A stretch of 64,000 nt of DNA, taken from assembly GCA_014240165.1 (NCBI GenBank), contig JAAZXM010000012.1, forward strand, positions 1 to 64,000. Direction: 5' to 3'. This DNA is from Myxococcales bacterium. Its GTDB lineage: Bacteria > Myxococcota_A > UBA9160 > UBA4427. The notes beneath the pieces were generated by a model that worked only from the letters and a program-made list of their open reading frames with translations, did not search any database and had not been told where the DNA came from. The position numbers and the translations under genes were made by a program. Below, piece by piece: positions 45,948 to 54,231 of the stretch; within the stretch, counting starts at the first letter, position 1, and every line of letters begins with the position of its first letter.

Positions 45948-47606
45948 TCAGCCCTCGCATTCGAAACGCCATGCGGTGGAGCCCACGTCATCGGCTTCGC
46001 CCACCAGACAAGCGCGCTCGACTTCATGGCCGAACTCCGGGTAGTAGGGCGTTCGCTCGACTCGCCACCGGGCGGCCGCCGGAAGAGCCACCCGCAGACA
46101 CCGCCCATCGGCCAGGGAAATTCGGGCTTCGCCGCCGCCGTCGGCATCGGCTGAAAGACGGGGCTCGAGGCCCGGCGCCAGGGGAAGCGCGAAACGGGCG
46201 GGGCGGGGACGGCCCTCCAGAGCGTCGCGAATCTCCAGAACTCCGCCGCTCAGGAGAAAAGTCCGGCGGTGAAGCGTATCGGGCGTGGACCACGAAGCGC
46301 AGGTGGCCTCGAGTTGCGTCCCGCCCAGGAAGTCGACGAGTTCGACCCGGGGACGTCCGCCCACCCGGTGGGCGGCCCAGATCTCGGCCTGCTCTTCGCC
46401 CCCCACTTCGAGGGTCGCGTGGGAGCCGGTCGCCCGGGCAAGCCGGCGGCGCTCTCCGGGCAGGTAATCATGCACGCCGGTGTCGCACACCACGCGCTCG
46501 CCACCGCAAAGAAGTTCGAAGGCCAAGGCATCACAGTGGGCATGGCCCGGCTGATGGGCGGGCGCCGGACCGCCAATGGAGACGAGAAGCGAAAAGGGCC
46601 CGCCTTCCAAGCGCGCGAAGCCTCCCTCTTCGAGAAGTCCAGTATTCGCTGGAGGCCGAGCAGCGATTCCCACCGAGCGGCCATAGGCCAGCAATCGCTC
46701 CGGGCTGTGGGCAATCCCGTGGGCCGAATCCCCAAAGAGCGCGATCTCTCCATCCGGATGGCACCACACCAACAGCGCGCCGAGCGCCGCTCCCGCCGTC
46801 GCCTCGAGGGCTGTGACCAACCGGTCGGGAATGCGTCCCGGCCGCACCCGGGCCAGGTTCACCAGATCCAGCAGGTTCTCGAGCAGGAGCGCGTGGTACA
46901 TGGGGCTCCGCTCCTCGTGCGCCCCGTCGGCCCCGAATTGCGCGGCCAACTCGTCCCCGAAGCGATCGGCGTGCCGGCGCCATCGGTCGGCGCGCGGCCC
47001 TTCGAAGAGCAGCCCCCCAAAGACCAACGCACTCAGGTTCGTCAGGAGATGGTTCGCGCGCAGCCTCGTTTCGAGGTTGCGATCCAGGCTATCCAACTGA
47101 AGCGCAAGGGAAGCCCGTATCTCCCGACTCTCATCGGGTGACGGGCTGAGAGCAGTGGGGGTCAAGAGGATTTTGCCCCAACTGAAGAGCCGAAGACTCG
47201 TGGGATGCGGATCCCAGCCGACACCCGCCTGGTGGTTCCTCACCCAATCCAGCATCAGGGCCAGGCGGCGACCGGATTCGAGATCGGGCGAGCGCAGGTG
47301 ATCGCATTGGTGCAGGTGATAAGCCCAGAGCGGCCCTTCGCTCCCGTAGCCCCAGTCGACCCCCCGCGCAAAGTCCGCCCGGCGACCAATCAATTCCAAT
47401 TGATCAGGGGAGAGCCAGCGGGCATGCCTGGGTGCCGGCAGAAAAGCTGCCGGCGCGTCCCCCGCTGAGAGTTCCGGAGCCTGCCCTCCGGCCGCGGGGG
47501 GCGGGCGAATGCCCCGGACGGCGTGGAGCACCTGGGCGGCGCCTTGACTGGGGCCGAGATGCCGGAGGGTGCGCAGCCAGCGGCCGAGATGAAGAGAGCG
47601 ACTCAA
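45948..47606 (-). CDS. Heparinase II/III-like polysaccharide lyase family protein
   Basis: A 552-residue protein. The N-terminal half is alpha-helical (alginate-lyase-like toroid), with conserved RANHLLTNLSALVFGGLLF and YHALLLENLLDLV; the C-terminal half is beta-rich with the heparinase II/III pattern GHAHCDALAFELL, VVCDTGVHDY and ATGSHATLEVGGEEQAEIW. No clear signal peptide, although such proteins are often periplasmic. In EPS loci these proteins may trim or modify uronic-acid-containing polymers. It overlaps rsmI by 4 nt (ATGA), an odd partnership. It is separated from the EPS locus only by ligA, so a role there is possible but unproven. Confidence 0.82.
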   Translation of the reverse strand: MSRSLHLGRWLRTLRHLGPSQGAAQVLHAVRGIRPPPAAGGQAPELSAGDAPAAFLPAPRHARWLSPDQLELIGRRADFARGVDWGYGSEGPLWAYHLHQCDHLRSPDLESGRRLALMLDWVRNHQAGVGWDPHPTSLRLFSWGKILLTPTALSPSPDESREIRASLALQLDSLDRNLETRLRANHLLTNLSALVFGGLLFEGPRADRWRRHADRFGDELAAQFGADGAHEERSPMYHALLLENLLDLVNLARVRPGRIPDRLVTALEATAGAALGALLVWCHPDGEIALFGDSAHGIAHSPERLLAYGRSVGIAARPPANTGLLEEGGFARLEGGPFSLLVSIGGPAPAHQPGHAHCDALAFELLCGGERVVCDTGVHDYLPGERRRLARATGSHATLEVGGEEQAEIWAAHRVGGRPRVELVDFLGGTQLEATCASWSTPDTLHRRTFLLSGGVLEIRDALEGRPRPARFALPLAPGLEPRLSADADGGGEARISLADGRCLRVALPAAARWRVERTPYYPEFGHEVERACLVGEADDVGSTAWRFECEG

Positions 47607-48496
47607 AGCTCGGGCGCCTCCGGCTCTTCGTCCGCGCTCTCCCCCGCCGAGCCCGCCTCCCTGGCCGCCACCGCACGGGCGTAGAGTTCGCGTCGGGGCA
47701 GGGGCGAAAGCGGCGCCAGGAGCGCGGCGATCTCGCGAGGTCTGCGGCCTTCTCGAACCAGGGCCTCCATTCTTCGCTTCAACTCCGCCTCGTCCAGCAG
47801 GCTCTCGGCGGCTCGGTTCTCCGTGCCTTCCGCCCCCTCCACCACCAGGGTGATCTCGCCTCGGGCTCCTTCGGAAAAACCCTCGGCCAATTCGGCCAGG
47901 GAACCCCGAACGACTTCTTCATGGATTTTCGTCAACTCCCGGGCGAGGCAAGCCCGGCGCTCGGTACCGAAGACTTCAACGAGATCCTCCAGGGTCTCGG
48001 CAACCCGATGGGGCGCCTCGAAGATCACCAGGGTCTCATAACGGTCGCGATGGGACAGCAATGCCCGGCGCCGCCCGCCTCCGCGCCGAGGAAGAAAGCC
48101 TACGAAAGTAAAAGGGTGAACCCGCAGACCCGCCACCGAGAGCGCGGCCAGCAAGGCCGAAGGTCCCGGGACGGGTTCTACCCGATGCCCGGCGTCGACA
48201 GCAGCGGCCACCAGGCGCGCCCCGGGGTCGGACAAAAGCGGCGTTCCCGCGTCGGAGACCAGAGCGAGGGTTTCGCCTCTCCCCAACTGCTCCAGGGCTT
48301 CTCGGATACGCGCCTCTTCGTTGTTGCTGTGAAGCGAAACCGTACGCGCGGAAATCCCGTGGTGATCGAGGAGAATCCGGGTTCTCCGCGTGTCTTCGGC
48401 GTAGATCCGATCCGACTCGGCGAGCAGCCGCAAACCACGAAGGGTGATGTCTTCGAGGTTTCCAATCGGCGTCGCTACCACGTGGACCGTCCCCAT
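47603..48496 (-). CDS. rsmI: 16S rRNA (cytidine-1402 2'-O)-methyltransferase RsmI
   Basis: Methylates the ribose of C1402 in the decoding centre of the 30S subunit. The 297 residues show the N-terminal VHVVATPIGNLEDITLRGLR, EDTRRTRILLDHHGI, LVSDAGTPLLSDPGARLV and FVGFLPRRGGGRRRAL typical of the tetrapyrrole-methylase fold of RsmI. The C-terminus carries an acidic tail. Followed by the heparinase-like gene with a 4 nt overlap; divergent from yraN, an arrangement seen in many bacteria. Confident. Confidence 0.95.
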   Translation of the reverse strand: MGTVHVVATPIGNLEDITLRGLRLLAESDRIYAEDTRRTRILLDHHGISARTVSLHSNNEEARIREALEQLGRGETLALVSDAGTPLLSDPGARLVAAAVDAGHRVEPVPGPSALLAALSVAGLRVHPFTFVGFLPRRGGGRRRALLSHRDRYETLVIFEAPHRVAETLEDLVEVFGTERRACLARELTKIHEEVVRGSLAELAEGFSEGARGEITLVVEGAEGTENRAAESLLDEAELKRRMEALVREGRRPREIAALLAPLSPLPRRELYARAVAAREAGSAGESADEEPEAPEL

Positions 48497-48536
48497 GGGC
48501 TATCCTCGCACTTCATCCCGATGCGGTCCCGCGGAG

Positions 48537-49019
48537 ATGACCGTGACCTCTCATCGACCCACCGGATCTGGCCAGAACTCCACGCCGCCCTCTCGAACCC
48601 AATCGCTCTCCGGAACTCGGCGCCCCGGGGCACCGGGTACACCCTCCCCCACGGACTTGGGAGCCGAAGGCGAGACCCGCGCGGCGCAGTACCTCGAAAG
48701 CAGAGGGTACCGCATCGTTGCGCGCAACGTCCGCGCCGGGGGGGTCGAACTCGATCTGGTGGCGCGGCGGGGGCGGATGGTGATCTTCGTTGAAGTCAAA
48801 ACCCGCCGCACTCGACGCTTTGGGCCGCCGGAACTCGCGGTGGATCGTGCCAAGCGCCAGCGCCTGGTCGCCGGTGCACAGGCCTGGCTCTACGAAGAGC
48901 GCAGACACTTCGAGCGCGTGCGCTTCGACGTCATCGCCTGGCAGGTCTCAGCCGAGGCGCCCGGCAAGCCCGCCTGGGCGCTGCGTCATATCGAGAACGC
49001 CTTCGAGCACGGCGACTGA
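48537..49019 (+). CDS. yraN: YraN family (UPF0102) putative endonuclease
   Basis: A 160-residue protein; the family core (residues about 42-160) starts LGAEGETRAAQYLESRGYRI and includes VELDLVARRGRMVIFVEVKTRR, the D-x-n-E-V-K pattern of restriction-like nuclease folds. An N-terminal stretch of about 40 residues rich in Pro, Ser and Thr precedes it, more than in most family members; the true start may be later. Biological role unknown, though linked with rsmI in many genomes. The ATG 48537 is 40 nt from the divergent rsmI start. An in-frame ATG at 48495 is possible but overlaps rsmI. Confidence 0.85.
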   Translation: MTVTSHRPTGSGQNSTPPSRTQSLSGTRRPGAPGTPSPTDLGAEGETRAAQYLESRGYRIVARNVRAGGVELDLVARRGRMVIFVEVKTRRTRRFGPPELAVDRAKRQRLVAGAQAWLYEERRHFERVRFDVIAWQVSAEAPGKPAWALRHIENAFEHGD

Positions 49020-49100
49020 GGGCCAAATTTGCCGCCGATCTGGTGGAAGCCGATCCCGTCGCTAGGCTCTTCCCTCGCATCCGACAAAGGGAGCCCGCGA

Positions 49101-49475
49101 GTGCCCAAAGAAAAGGCGAGAACAGTCAGCAAGCCCTGGGGCCACGAGTTGATCTGGGCCGAAACGGACCGCTACGTGGGCAAGGTCATCACCATCGAGC
49201 CAGGCCAGCGGCTCTCGCTCCAATACCACAAGCGAAAGGATGAATCCCTGATCGTCATCAAGGGCACGCTGCGCCTTCACCTGGAAGACGAGACGGGGAA
49301 GATCGAAATCCACGATCTGGGTCCGGGAGAGTACAGCCGCGTTCCCGTGGGCCGACGTCACCGCTTCGAAGCCCTGGATGAAACCGTCGAATTGGTCGAA
49401 GTCTCTACGCCCGAACTCGATGACGTGGTGCGCCTCGAAGACGATTACGCGCGCGAAGGCACATCGGAACCCTGA
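49101..49475 (+). CDS. Cupin protein related to the phosphomannose-isomerase (type II) domain
   Basis: A 124-residue single-domain cupin. VSKPWGHELIW, QRLSLQYHKRKDESLIV, GPGEYSRVPVGRRHRFEAL and VVRLEDDYAR match the C-terminal cupin domain of bifunctional ManC/phosphomannose isomerases. Metal ligands would include the His of QYHKRK, Glu in DES and His in RRHRF. The start is GTG at 49101 with GGGAG 8 nt upstream; the open frame begins earlier (49029). ManC in this window lacks this domain, so this could be the detached isomerase. Other uses of single cupins are possible. It lies 82 nt after yraN, convergent with rplS. Confidence 0.78.
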   Translation: MPKEKARTVSKPWGHELIWAETDRYVGKVITIEPGQRLSLQYHKRKDESLIVIKGTLRLHLEDETGKIEIHDLGPGEYSRVPVGRRHRFEALDETVELVEVSTPELDDVVRLEDDYAREGTSEP

Positions 49476-49499
49476 GACCGATCCGCCTGGGCGGATACG

Positions 49500-50282
49500 T
49501 TATTTCTCTTCTTCGGTCTCTTCCGGGGCTGCCTCTTCTGCAGGAGCCTCTTCGGCAGGAGCCTCTTCCGCCGCAGCCTCCTCGGCGGGTGCCTCCTCGG
49601 GTGCCGGCGCTTCGGCCTCGACTTCGGCGCTGGCTTCCTCGGCGGGTTCGTCCGCGCTGGCCGCAGCCTTTTCGGCCGCCTGCTTCGCTTCCTCGGCTTC
49701 CTTAGCTTCCTTGGCTTCCTTGGCTTCCTTGGCCTTGGCTCGCTTGGCGTCGGCTTCGCCGAGCTTCTTCATTCGCTCGACCTTCTCCCGGGCCTTGGCG
49801 CGCTTGCGCGCCTTTCCGCGCAGGGCCTTGTCGCCCTGGGTCGAAGTCTCCTCCTCGGGAGCCGCCTCCACTTCGGGCACTTCCTCTTCTACGAGGTCAC
49901 GCTGATCGACCTGGTCTGGGGAGAGCAGTTCTGAGAGATCGCGCACCTTGCTCTGAAGCCGGGCTTTCTTGCCCGAGAGGTCGCGCAGATAATAAAGGCG
50001 CGACTTGCGTACATAGCCGCGGCTCTTGATCTCCACCTTCGTGACAAGGGGAGACTGGATCGGGAAGATGCGCTCCACCCCGACACCGCTGGCCACCTTG
50101 CGCACGGTAAAGGTCTCACCGGGGCCGCCGCCCCGCCGGCGAATCACGAGTCCCTCGAAGACCTGGATCCTCTCTTTGTCGCCTTCTCTAACGCGCACGT
50201 GAACGCGAACCGCGTCGCCCACTCGAAACGGGGGCAGATCGCTCCGCTGGCTGTCGTTCTCGATGAAGTCCAGGCTTCTCAT
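49500..50282 (-). CDS. rplS: 50S ribosomal protein L19 with a long acidic C-terminal extension
   Basis: Residues about 1-118 are a normal L19: [50 protein letters not shown] and [23 protein letters not shown] 50282 has GAGAGGAAA upstream. Typical L19 is 110-120 residues; this one is 260. The extra 140 or so residues contain a Lys/Arg-rich helical stretch ([18 protein letters not shown]), then KEA repeats, then Pro-Ala-Glu-Glu repeats ending EETEEEK. The tail is low complexity, probably disordered. Last gene of the rpsP-khpA-rimM-trmD-rplS operon, 111 nt after trmD. Confidence 0.93.
   Translation of the reverse strand: MRSLDFIENDSQRSDLPPFRVGDAVRVHVRVREGDKERIQVFEGLVIRRRGGGPGETFTVRKVASGVGVERIFPIQSPLVTKVEIKSRGYVRKSRLYYLRDLSGKKARLQSKVRDLSELLSPDQVDQRDLVEEEVPEVEAAPEEETSTQGDKALRGKARKRAKAREKVERMKKLGEADAKRAKAKEAKEAKEAKEAEEAKQAAEKAAASADEPAEEASAEVEAEAPAPEEAPAEEAAAEEAPAEEAPAEEAAPEETEEEK
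49531..49590 (-). repeat. Four 15 bp units encoding Pro-Ala-Glu-Glu-Ala repeats
   Basis: Units begin GCCTCTTCTGCAGGA, GCCTCTTCGGCAGGA, GCCTCTTCCGCCGCA and GCCTCCTCGGCGGGT on the plus strand. They encode the acidic end of the L19 tail. The 15 nt period keeps frame, so changes in copy number would not break the protein. Confidence 0.75.
49687..49731 (-). repeat. Five 9 bp units encoding Lys-Glu-Ala repeats
   Basis: Five consecutive units of GCTTCCTNN form, with the last three identical (GCTTCCTTG). They encode KEA-type repeats in the L19 extension. The identity of adjacent units suggests recent slippage. Confidence 0.75.
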
Positions 50283-50393
50283 GTCTTGCTTTCCTCTCGG
50301 TCTCGCACTCTGGCTCTGTTTCGATACACCGATGCCGGTTTCCGGAAAAATTCCAGCCCCCTGCGGGCCAGGCACTTCGGATCCAGCACTCGC

Positions 50394-51110
50394 TCAGCTT
50401 TCGGTTTCATCGCTCCCACGCCGACCCAGCAAATCGGGTCGCCGCTCGCGGGTTCGCTGCAGCGCCTCGGCCCGGCGCCAACGCGCGATCGCTTCGTGAT
50501 CTCCCGAGCGAAGAACCTCAGGCACACGCCGACCTCGGTAATCGGGCGGCCGAGTATACTGCGGTCCCTCCAGAAGATCTCCCCCAAAGGACTCGATCTG
50601 AGCGGATTCGGGGTTCCCCAGCACGCCGGGAACCAGGCGAACCAGCCCCTCGATCACCGCCATGGCGGGGATTTCACCGCCCGAGAGCACGTAATCGCCC
50701 AGCGAAATTTCCTCGTCCACGGCCAGGTCCAGTACGCGTTGGTCGATCCCCTCGTACCGGCCGCAGACCAGCAGCAAGCTGCGCTCGGCCCCCAAGCGCT
50801 CCAGGCCAGCCTGATCCAGCCGCCGACCCTGGGGAGACAGCGCGACCACTCGGCAGGCCCGGTCGGGGCCCAGGGGGCCCGCCAGGGCCTCGATGGCGGG
50901 AATCAGCGGTTCCGGGGTCATCACCATACCGGGACCTCCCCCGTAGGGAGTGTCATCGACACTGCGGTGCCGGTCCTGGGCCCACCCGCGCAGGTCGTGC
51001 ACCTCCACGGTCGCCAGGCCCTTGGCCCGGGCCTGGCCCACGAAGGCGGTGTCGAGGAAAGTCTCGAAGAGCTGGGGGAACACCGTCAGGACCTGGATTT
51101 CCAGGGTCAT
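50394..51110 (-). CDS. trmD: tRNA (guanine-37 N1)-methyltransferase TrmD
   Basis: Methylates G37 of tRNAs reading CNN codons, preventing +1 frameshifting; essential in most bacteria. The 238 residues begin LEIQVLTVFPQLFETFL, and the SPOUT trefoil-knot motifs LLLVCGRYEGIDQRV and SLGDYVLSGGEIPAM are intact, as is VDDTPYGGGPGMVM. Start overlaps the rimM stop by 4 nt. Conserved ribosomal operon position between rimM and rplS. Confidence 0.97.
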   Translation of the reverse strand: MTLEIQVLTVFPQLFETFLDTAFVGQARAKGLATVEVHDLRGWAQDRHRSVDDTPYGGGPGMVMTPEPLIPAIEALAGPLGPDRACRVVALSPQGRRLDQAGLERLGAERSLLLVCGRYEGIDQRVLDLAVDEEISLGDYVLSGGEIPAMAVIEGLVRLVPGVLGNPESAQIESFGGDLLEGPQYTRPPDYRGRRVPEVLRSGDHEAIARWRRAEALQRTRERRPDLLGRRGSDETES

Positions 51111-51703
51111 CGGCCCTCATCCTCGTCCAACAGGCCGGGAATCGGGTCGATCACGATGCGTCCCTCGGATCGATCCACCCGCTTCATGATTTCGCGGACC
51201 GTGGGCACCAGAACCTGGCCCCGCTCGCCCATCACCACCAGGACGTCGTGGCCCCCGGTATTCCACAATTCCCGGACCGAACCCACGCGTTCGCCCGCTT
51301 CTGTTTCCACCGTGCAGCCGATCAATTCGTGCCAGTAGAACTCATCTTCGTCCAGGGGTTCGAGGACTTGGGAGTCCACCAGAACCAGCGATCCGCGCAG
51401 AGCTTCGGCGGCGTTGCGATCGTCCACCCCCTCCAGGCTCAGCCGAACTTCCCCGCCTCGGCCCTGGCCTCCGCCCCGCACCGCGTAACGCACGGCGGCG
51501 CTGTCATCCCGGCGCTCCCCGAGAAAGACGAACGGGCAGCGCAGAAGGTTCTCCGGACCGTCGCCGAAAAAACGAACCCGAACTTCGCCGGCGAGCGCGT
51601 GGGCACCCACGACCCGGCCCAATTCGACGCGTACGGAGTCAGCCAAGGAAGGATCCCGCCTCACACTCGCCGATTGCACTTGGGTGCAACCCACTCGGTG
51701 CAT
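51107..51703 (-). CDS. rimM: Ribosome maturation factor RimM
   Basis: Binds S19 and helps maturation of the 30S head. The N-terminal beta-barrel starts VELGRVVGAHALAGEVRVRFF; the C-terminal PRC-barrel domain includes LDEDEFYWHELIGCTV, GERVGSVRELWNTGGHDVLV and RGQVLVPTVREIM. The start is uncertain: ATG 51703 (198 residues, used here) lacks a clear ribosome-binding site; GTG 51664 and TTG 51646 give 185 and 179 residues, closer to the family length. It lies about 75 nt after khpA and overlaps trmD by 4 nt. Confidence 0.93.
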   Translation of the reverse strand: MHRVGCTQVQSASVRRDPSLADSVRVELGRVVGAHALAGEVRVRFFGDGPENLLRCPFVFLGERRDDSAAVRYAVRGGGQGRGGEVRLSLEGVDDRNAAEALRGSLVLVDSQVLEPLDEDEFYWHELIGCTVETEAGERVGSVRELWNTGGHDVLVVMGERGQVLVPTVREIMKRVDRSEGRIVIDPIPGLLDEDEGR

Positions 51704-51778
51704 CCGGCTTGGGGCAAGCAGTCATGAGGGACAGCGAATACGGAAAAACGAGTCGGCCGGGTCCGAAGCGGAAAGGCT

Positions 51779-52015
51779 TCAGTCGACGATATCGAGCTGC
51801 AATTCCGAGCACCCCGGTGTCCTGGCCAGGACTGCCCGCATCGCCTTGGCGACGCGTCCCTGGCGACCAATGATCCGGCCGCGGTCGTCGGCGTTGGCCT
51901 CGAGTTCGAGGACGCCCCCCTCGGCCTGGACAACATTGATTTCGTCGGGGTTGGAGACAAGCGCGCTCGCGATGAAGCTGACCAACTCCGCCCCTCGGTC
52001 CTCGGCGCTGGCCAT
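51779..52015 (-). CDS. khpA: KH-domain RNA-binding protein KhpA
   Basis: A 78-residue single KH domain with the GXXG loop in RGRIIGRQGRVAKAMR; usual partner of KhpB/Jag in RNA binding and cell-size control in Gram-positives, less studied here. The ATG overlaps the rpsP stop by one base (TAATG). Position between rpsP and rimM is highly conserved. Confidence 0.95.
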   Translation of the reverse strand: MASAEDRGAELVSFIASALVSNPDEINVVQAEGGVLELEANADDRGRIIGRQGRVAKAMRAVLARTPGCSELQLDIVD

Positions 52016-52278
52016 TACGAGGCCTCCGCAGCGGCCAAGCCCCTGCGACGGGCGCGACCCACGAGGGTGCGGACCGTATCACTCATCTGCGCGCCCTTGG
52101 CGAGCCAGGCCTCGATCCCCTCGATGTTGAGTTTCAGTTCTTCCGGATTGGGCTTGGGATCGTAGGTCCCCAGAAACTCCAACGGGCGACCATCGCGCTG
52201 CTTGCGTTCGTCGATGGCGGTCACGCGGTAGAAGGGGCGCTTCTTCGAGCCCGCCCGAGTCAGGCGAATCTTCACCAT
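52015..52278 (-). CDS. rpsP: 30S ribosomal protein S16
   Basis: An 87-residue primary-type 16S rRNA binding protein. The opening MVKIRLTRAGSKKRPFYRV and FLGTYDPKPNPEELKLN are diagnostic. First gene of the rpsP-khpA-rimM-trmD-rplS ribosomal operon, about 100 nt after the small zinc-ribbon gene. That spacer contains a weak inverted region but no obvious promoter. Confidence 0.97.
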   Translation of the reverse strand: MVKIRLTRAGSKKRPFYRVTAIDERKQRDGRPLEFLGTYDPKPNPEELKLNIEGIEAWLAKGAQMSDTVRTLVGRARRRGLAAAEAS

Positions 52279-52377
52279 GAGCGGAAAATCCTCTTTGGGT
52301 TCATAAGGTTGGGGGACCCTTCGTTTCTGGGTCCCAAACGCGAGGGCCGCCGAGCCTAGAAGATCGCTCCGCTGGGG

Positions 52378-52632
52378 TCAACGGCTGGGCGCGAGGCCCA
52401 GGCGAACGCGATCCTTGCGCTCGAAACAGTCCAAACAGGCGTATTGAACCGCGTGGGGAGTCACCAGTCGCTCGTAGTCCGCGTCCAAGGCCACCCGGCG
52501 CACACTCGGCACCCGGAGTTGGCAGAAATCGCACTCCAAGCCCGCTTCGGGTGGACTGGCGACTGTCGATGCTTCGCTTTGATCCACGCCCCGATCCTCC
52601 AACTGGCCCACCCCCGGGTCAGCGCGGTTCAC
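52378..52632 (-). CDS. Small zinc-ribbon-like protein, function unknown
   Basis: An 84-residue protein from GTG 52632, overlapping the preceding stop by 12 nt. After a variable acidic N-terminal region it has CDFC, about 30 residues, then CLDC: two CxxC pairs that would bind one zinc ion. It ends with basic FERKDRVRLGLAPSR. The frame is open further upstream over the DciA-like gene, but that region looks like a shadow. I do not recognise a family. The position between a DciA-like gene and the ribosomal operon gives no function. Confidence 0.6.
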   Translation of the reverse strand: MNRADPGVGQLEDRGVDQSEASTVASPPEAGLECDFCQLRVPSVRRVALDADYERLVTPHAVQYACLDCFERKDRVRLGLAPSR

Positions 52633-52948
52633 TGTAGCCGACCCGGAAGCGAAGGTCTTCCGGCGCGTCCTCTCCGAGCGCTTCCCGAAGCGCCTCGAGC
52701 AGGTGCGTGCGCCGCATTTGCAGGTGCTGGCACCAGACACTGGTGTCCACGCGCACCTCCAGAACTCCGCCGCGGAGCCCATCGGGCCAGGAATGGCGCG
52801 CCCCTTCCGGGCCCACCGCCTCGGCCCAGTACTCGCCCACCCGGGCCGCCCGGGCCACTTCGGGCAAACCGAGATCCTCGAGCACCGATCCCACCAACCC
52901 TCGCACCGGACGAAGCTGGGATTTTCGCCGCCCGGAAGTGCGGCTCAC
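52619..52948 (-). CDS. DUF721 / DciA-like protein
   Basis: A 109-residue protein with the KH-like DUF721 pattern: GLVGSVLEDLGLPEVARAAR, YWAEAVGPEGARHSWPDGLR and the VLEVRVDTSVWCQHLQMRR stretch. DUF721 members such as DciA load the replicative helicase DnaB in bacteria lacking DnaC. GTG start overlaps the DUF1015 stop by 4 nt. A DciA role is likely but not certain. Confidence 0.8.
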   Translation of the reverse strand: MSRTSGRRKSQLRPVRGLVGSVLEDLGLPEVARAARVGEYWAEAVGPEGARHSWPDGLRGGVLEVRVDTSVWCQHLQMRRTHLLEALREALGEDAPEDLRFRVGYSEPR

Positions 52949-54231
52949 GCGCTCGCCTCGTGCAGCCGGAAAACCATGCCGGTGGGGATCTTCGGGTAAA
53001 AGAAGGTCGACTTCTGGGGCATCCGCTCCCCGACCCCGGTCACCCGGAAAACATCATCCGCGCTCACTGGATTCAGATAGAGCGCCACGCTCCCCGCCCC
53101 TTCGCGCACGTCCCGGGCAGCGCGTTCGGCGCTCTTGGGAAAGCCCACTGCGCCGTCGCGAATGTCTTCGGGAGAGAGCCCGAACACCGCGCCGATCACG
53201 TCGCGCTCGAGAACGCGCACCATCAGGTCGTCGCCCAGGGGCGTATCCCGAGTCAGCACGTGGAGAAAACCATCTCCAGCATCGGCCACGAACGCCGGCC
53301 GGCCGGTCAACTTCGCCAGGGTTTCGCTGGCCAGGGCGGAGACGGCGTCGCTGCCGCCTGTTGCGGGTAGAGAAGCGCAGGTCCATCCCGGGAGCGCCCG
53401 GGCCCAACCTTCGGCGTCCGGGGCCGTGCCCCGGCGAACCACGCGATGAATGGGAAGGAGTAAGCTGCCCGGCGCATAGGCATTGGCGAAATACGCCAGG
53501 GTGGAATCGAAGGGAGCCTCGCCCTGCCCCGATCCCCCCGCCTCGCGCTGCTCGCGTCGGTACGCCAGGGCGGTCTCGTAACGGTGGTGCCCGTCCGCAA
53601 TCACGCTCGAGCGACCCGCCATGAAGCCCTGCACCGCGGCGATGGCTTTGGCGTCCGTCAGGGGAGCAAGCGCGTAGTCGACGCCCGCATCGTCGCGCGC
53701 CCGGGCCACCTGCTCGGGAGACCCATTGAAGGCCGATTCGAGGGTGGCGCCCAGGTCATCCTCCCGATCCTCGTAGAGGAGAAAGACGCTCGAGAGGTTG
53801 GCCCGGGCCGCGCGCAGGAGTTTCAAGCGATCCGCCTTGGGGCCGGCCAAGGTCCTCTCATGGGGCAAAACCACGCCCTGATCGTATTCTTCGAGCCCGA
53901 GTTCGGCGTAAAAACCCACTCGCTCGAGGGTGTGGCCATCCGGCGCGGTGAAGCGCTGCTTGAGCACGTAATAGGCCGGCACGGGTTCCCGGATCAAGAC
54001 CCCGCTCTCCTGCCAGGCCCCAAGCGTCTCGGCGATCTCGGAATAATCGGTCGCCGCTTCCTCGCTGGCGTCGCGGGTGAGTTCGAAACGAATCGCGTTG
54101 TGGGGATCCCGATCGAAGAAGAGGCTTCGCTCATCCGCGGCGATTACGTCGTAGGGCGGCACGATCACCTTGGAGAGGTCCACCTTGCCGGTGTCGTAGC
54201 GGAGGGCTGAAAAGGGGCGAACAACGGTCAT
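52945..54231 (-). CDS. DUF1015 family protein
   Basis: A 428-residue soluble protein of DUF1015: VRPFSALRYDTGKVDLSKVI at the N-terminus, VIVPPYDVI, RFELTRD, LPHERTLAGPKADRLKLL, VIADGHHRYETALAYR, and FGLSPEDIRDG towards the C-terminus, where a putative active-site HHR is conserved. The family belongs to a widespread uncharacterised group often next to serine metabolism genes. ATGA overlap with the Sua5-like gene. No function assigned. Confidence 0.88.
   Translation of the reverse strand: MTVVRPFSALRYDTGKVDLSKVIVPPYDVIAADERSLFFDRDPHNAIRFELTRDASEEAATDYSEIAETLGAWQESGVLIREPVPAYYVLKQRFTAPDGHTLERVGFYAELGLEEYDQGVVLPHERTLAGPKADRLKLLRAARANLSSVFLLYEDREDDLGATLESAFNGSPEQVARARDDAGVDYALAPLTDAKAIAAVQGFMAGRSSVIADGHHRYETALAYRREQREAGGSGQGEAPFDSTLAYFANAYAPGSLLLPIHRVVRRGTAPDAEGWARALPGWTCASLPATGGSDAVSALASETLAKLTGRPAFVADAGDGFLHVLTRDTPLGDDLMVRVLERDVIGAVFGLSPEDIRDGAVGFPKSAERAARDVREGAGSVALYLNPVSADDVFRVTGVGERMPQKSTFFYPKIPTGMVFRLHEASA

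Noticed and set aside
49531-49731. CRISPR-like array
   Set aside because: The short in-frame 9 and 15 bp units are contiguous without spacers and encode the L19 tail.
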